Shown piece after piece: positions 5,300 through 5,656 of a stretch of DNA of 5,656 bases (positions are counted from its first letter, which is position 1; each line of letters opens with the position of its first letter). A program made the position numbers and the translations under genes. Source of the DNA: CAWHOW01 sp050013795 (GTDB lineage Bacteria; Bacteroidota; Bacteroidia; Bacteroidales; CG2-30-32-10); NCBI GenBank assembly GCA_050013795.1, contig JBEKEO010000206.1, forward strand, positions 1 to 5,656. The letters run 5' to 3'. The notes under the pieces were generated by a model that was given only the letters and a program-made list of their open reading frames with translations, was not told the DNA's origin and did no database searches.

Positions 5300-5656
5300 T
5301 CAGGTTTTAGGGTTTTCTTCCTTCGGGATACTGGCTACGGTACCAGAATTTTCCCCTACACTTGCAACAATATTTGCAGGTTTGTCGGTATTGATTTTTA
5401 TTTCTTCTTTAATATTGTCAGTTTCTTCAACATCATAGGGGCGCTTACCGAAAATTTCCTCAAGATCTTCTCTGAAGATTACTTCTTTATCAAGCAGACG
5501 TTGGGCAAGTTTTTCTAACTTATCCCTATTCTCAAGTAAAATATTTTTTGCACGCTGATATGCACTTTCAACCATGATGCTCAATTCTTCATCAATCGTT
5601 TTTGCAGTAGTTTCGCTATAAGGCTTTGAAAAAGAATATTCGCTTGCACCGGTAGA
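5300..5656 (-). CDS. ftsH: C-terminal part of ATP-dependent zinc metalloprotease FtsH (5' end beyond window)
   Basis: The frame is open from the right edge to the TGA at 5302-5300, giving the last 118 residues. FtsH is a hexameric inner-membrane AAA+ protease that degrades misfolded membrane proteins and selected regulators. The visible part is the end of the M41 peptidase domain: a STGASEYSFSKPYSE segment at 1-15, DEELSIMVESAYQRAKNIL (23-41) and a helical REDLEEIFGKRPYD block (about 62-75). The AAA motor and zinc-binding HExxH lie outside the window. After about residue 75 comes a roughly 40-residue low-complexity tail rich in E, K, N, T and V, probably disordered. An internal TTG or ATG near 5584-5573 is not a start, because the homology continues upstream. 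The LUD gene follows after 3 bp, so the two are surely cotranscribed. Confidence 0.95.
   Translation of the reverse strand, partial: STGASEYSFSKPYSETTAKTIDEELSIMVESAYQRAKNILLENRDKLEKLAQRLLDKEVIFREDLEEIFGKRPYDVEETDNIKEEIKINTDKPANIVASVGENSGTVASIPKEENPKT

Noticed and set aside
5300..5584. A separate small gene starting at TTG 5584
   Set aside because: The same frame continues without a stop to the window edge with FtsH-like sequence (STGASEYSFSKPYSE), so this is an internal codon of ftsH.

Overview
The window looks like chromosomal DNA from a member of the Bacteroidota. Three things suggest this: the N-terminus of a large secreted protein of the gliding-motility-associated type, Bacteroidota-style promoter boxes (TAnnTTTG with an upstream TTTG), and the gene order ftsH - LUD protein - DUF2007 protein - cdsA - psd. 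The DNA is AT-rich with few strong Shine-Dalgarno sites, which also fits. No species can be named. Family names come from recognised motifs and remembered family sequences, not from a database search.

From left to right, the minus strand first carries the start of a secreted, cysteine-containing surface protein whose body lies beyond position 1. Next comes an AT-rich stretch of about 860 bp without a convincing gene (404-1266). It contains one striking object, a GC-rich array of seven 21-bp tandem units at 991-1145. A stand-alone LutA/YkgE-type cysteine-rich iron-sulfur oxidoreductase subunit follows on the minus strand (1267-1986). A short divergent promoter region (1987-2132) separates it from a plus-strand HAD phosphatase of the YjjG nucleotidase type (2133-2828). 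A 112-bp convergent spacer with terminator-like hairpins ends that unit.

The right half (2941-5656) is one tight minus-strand operon read from right to left: the C-terminus of the FtsH membrane protease, a LUD-domain (LutC/YkgG-like) protein, a small DUF2007 protein, CdsA and Psd. Gaps are 3, 12, -8 and 3 bp. CdsA makes CDP-diacylglycerol and Psd converts phosphatidylserine to phosphatidylethanolamine. The enzyme between them, phosphatidylserine synthase, is not in the window. The operon therefore joins membrane-protein quality control to phospholipid synthesis, with two poorly understood proteins in the middle. CdsA and Psd appear to start at TTG and GTG, which may hold their expression down and couple it to the gene upstream.

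I see no defence system, mobile element, CRISPR array or RNA gene. The points most worth a second look are the 21-bp array, the LUD and DUF2007 genes placed between ftsH and cdsA, the lutA-like gene without lutB or lutC beside it, and the palindromes inside the yjjG promoter.
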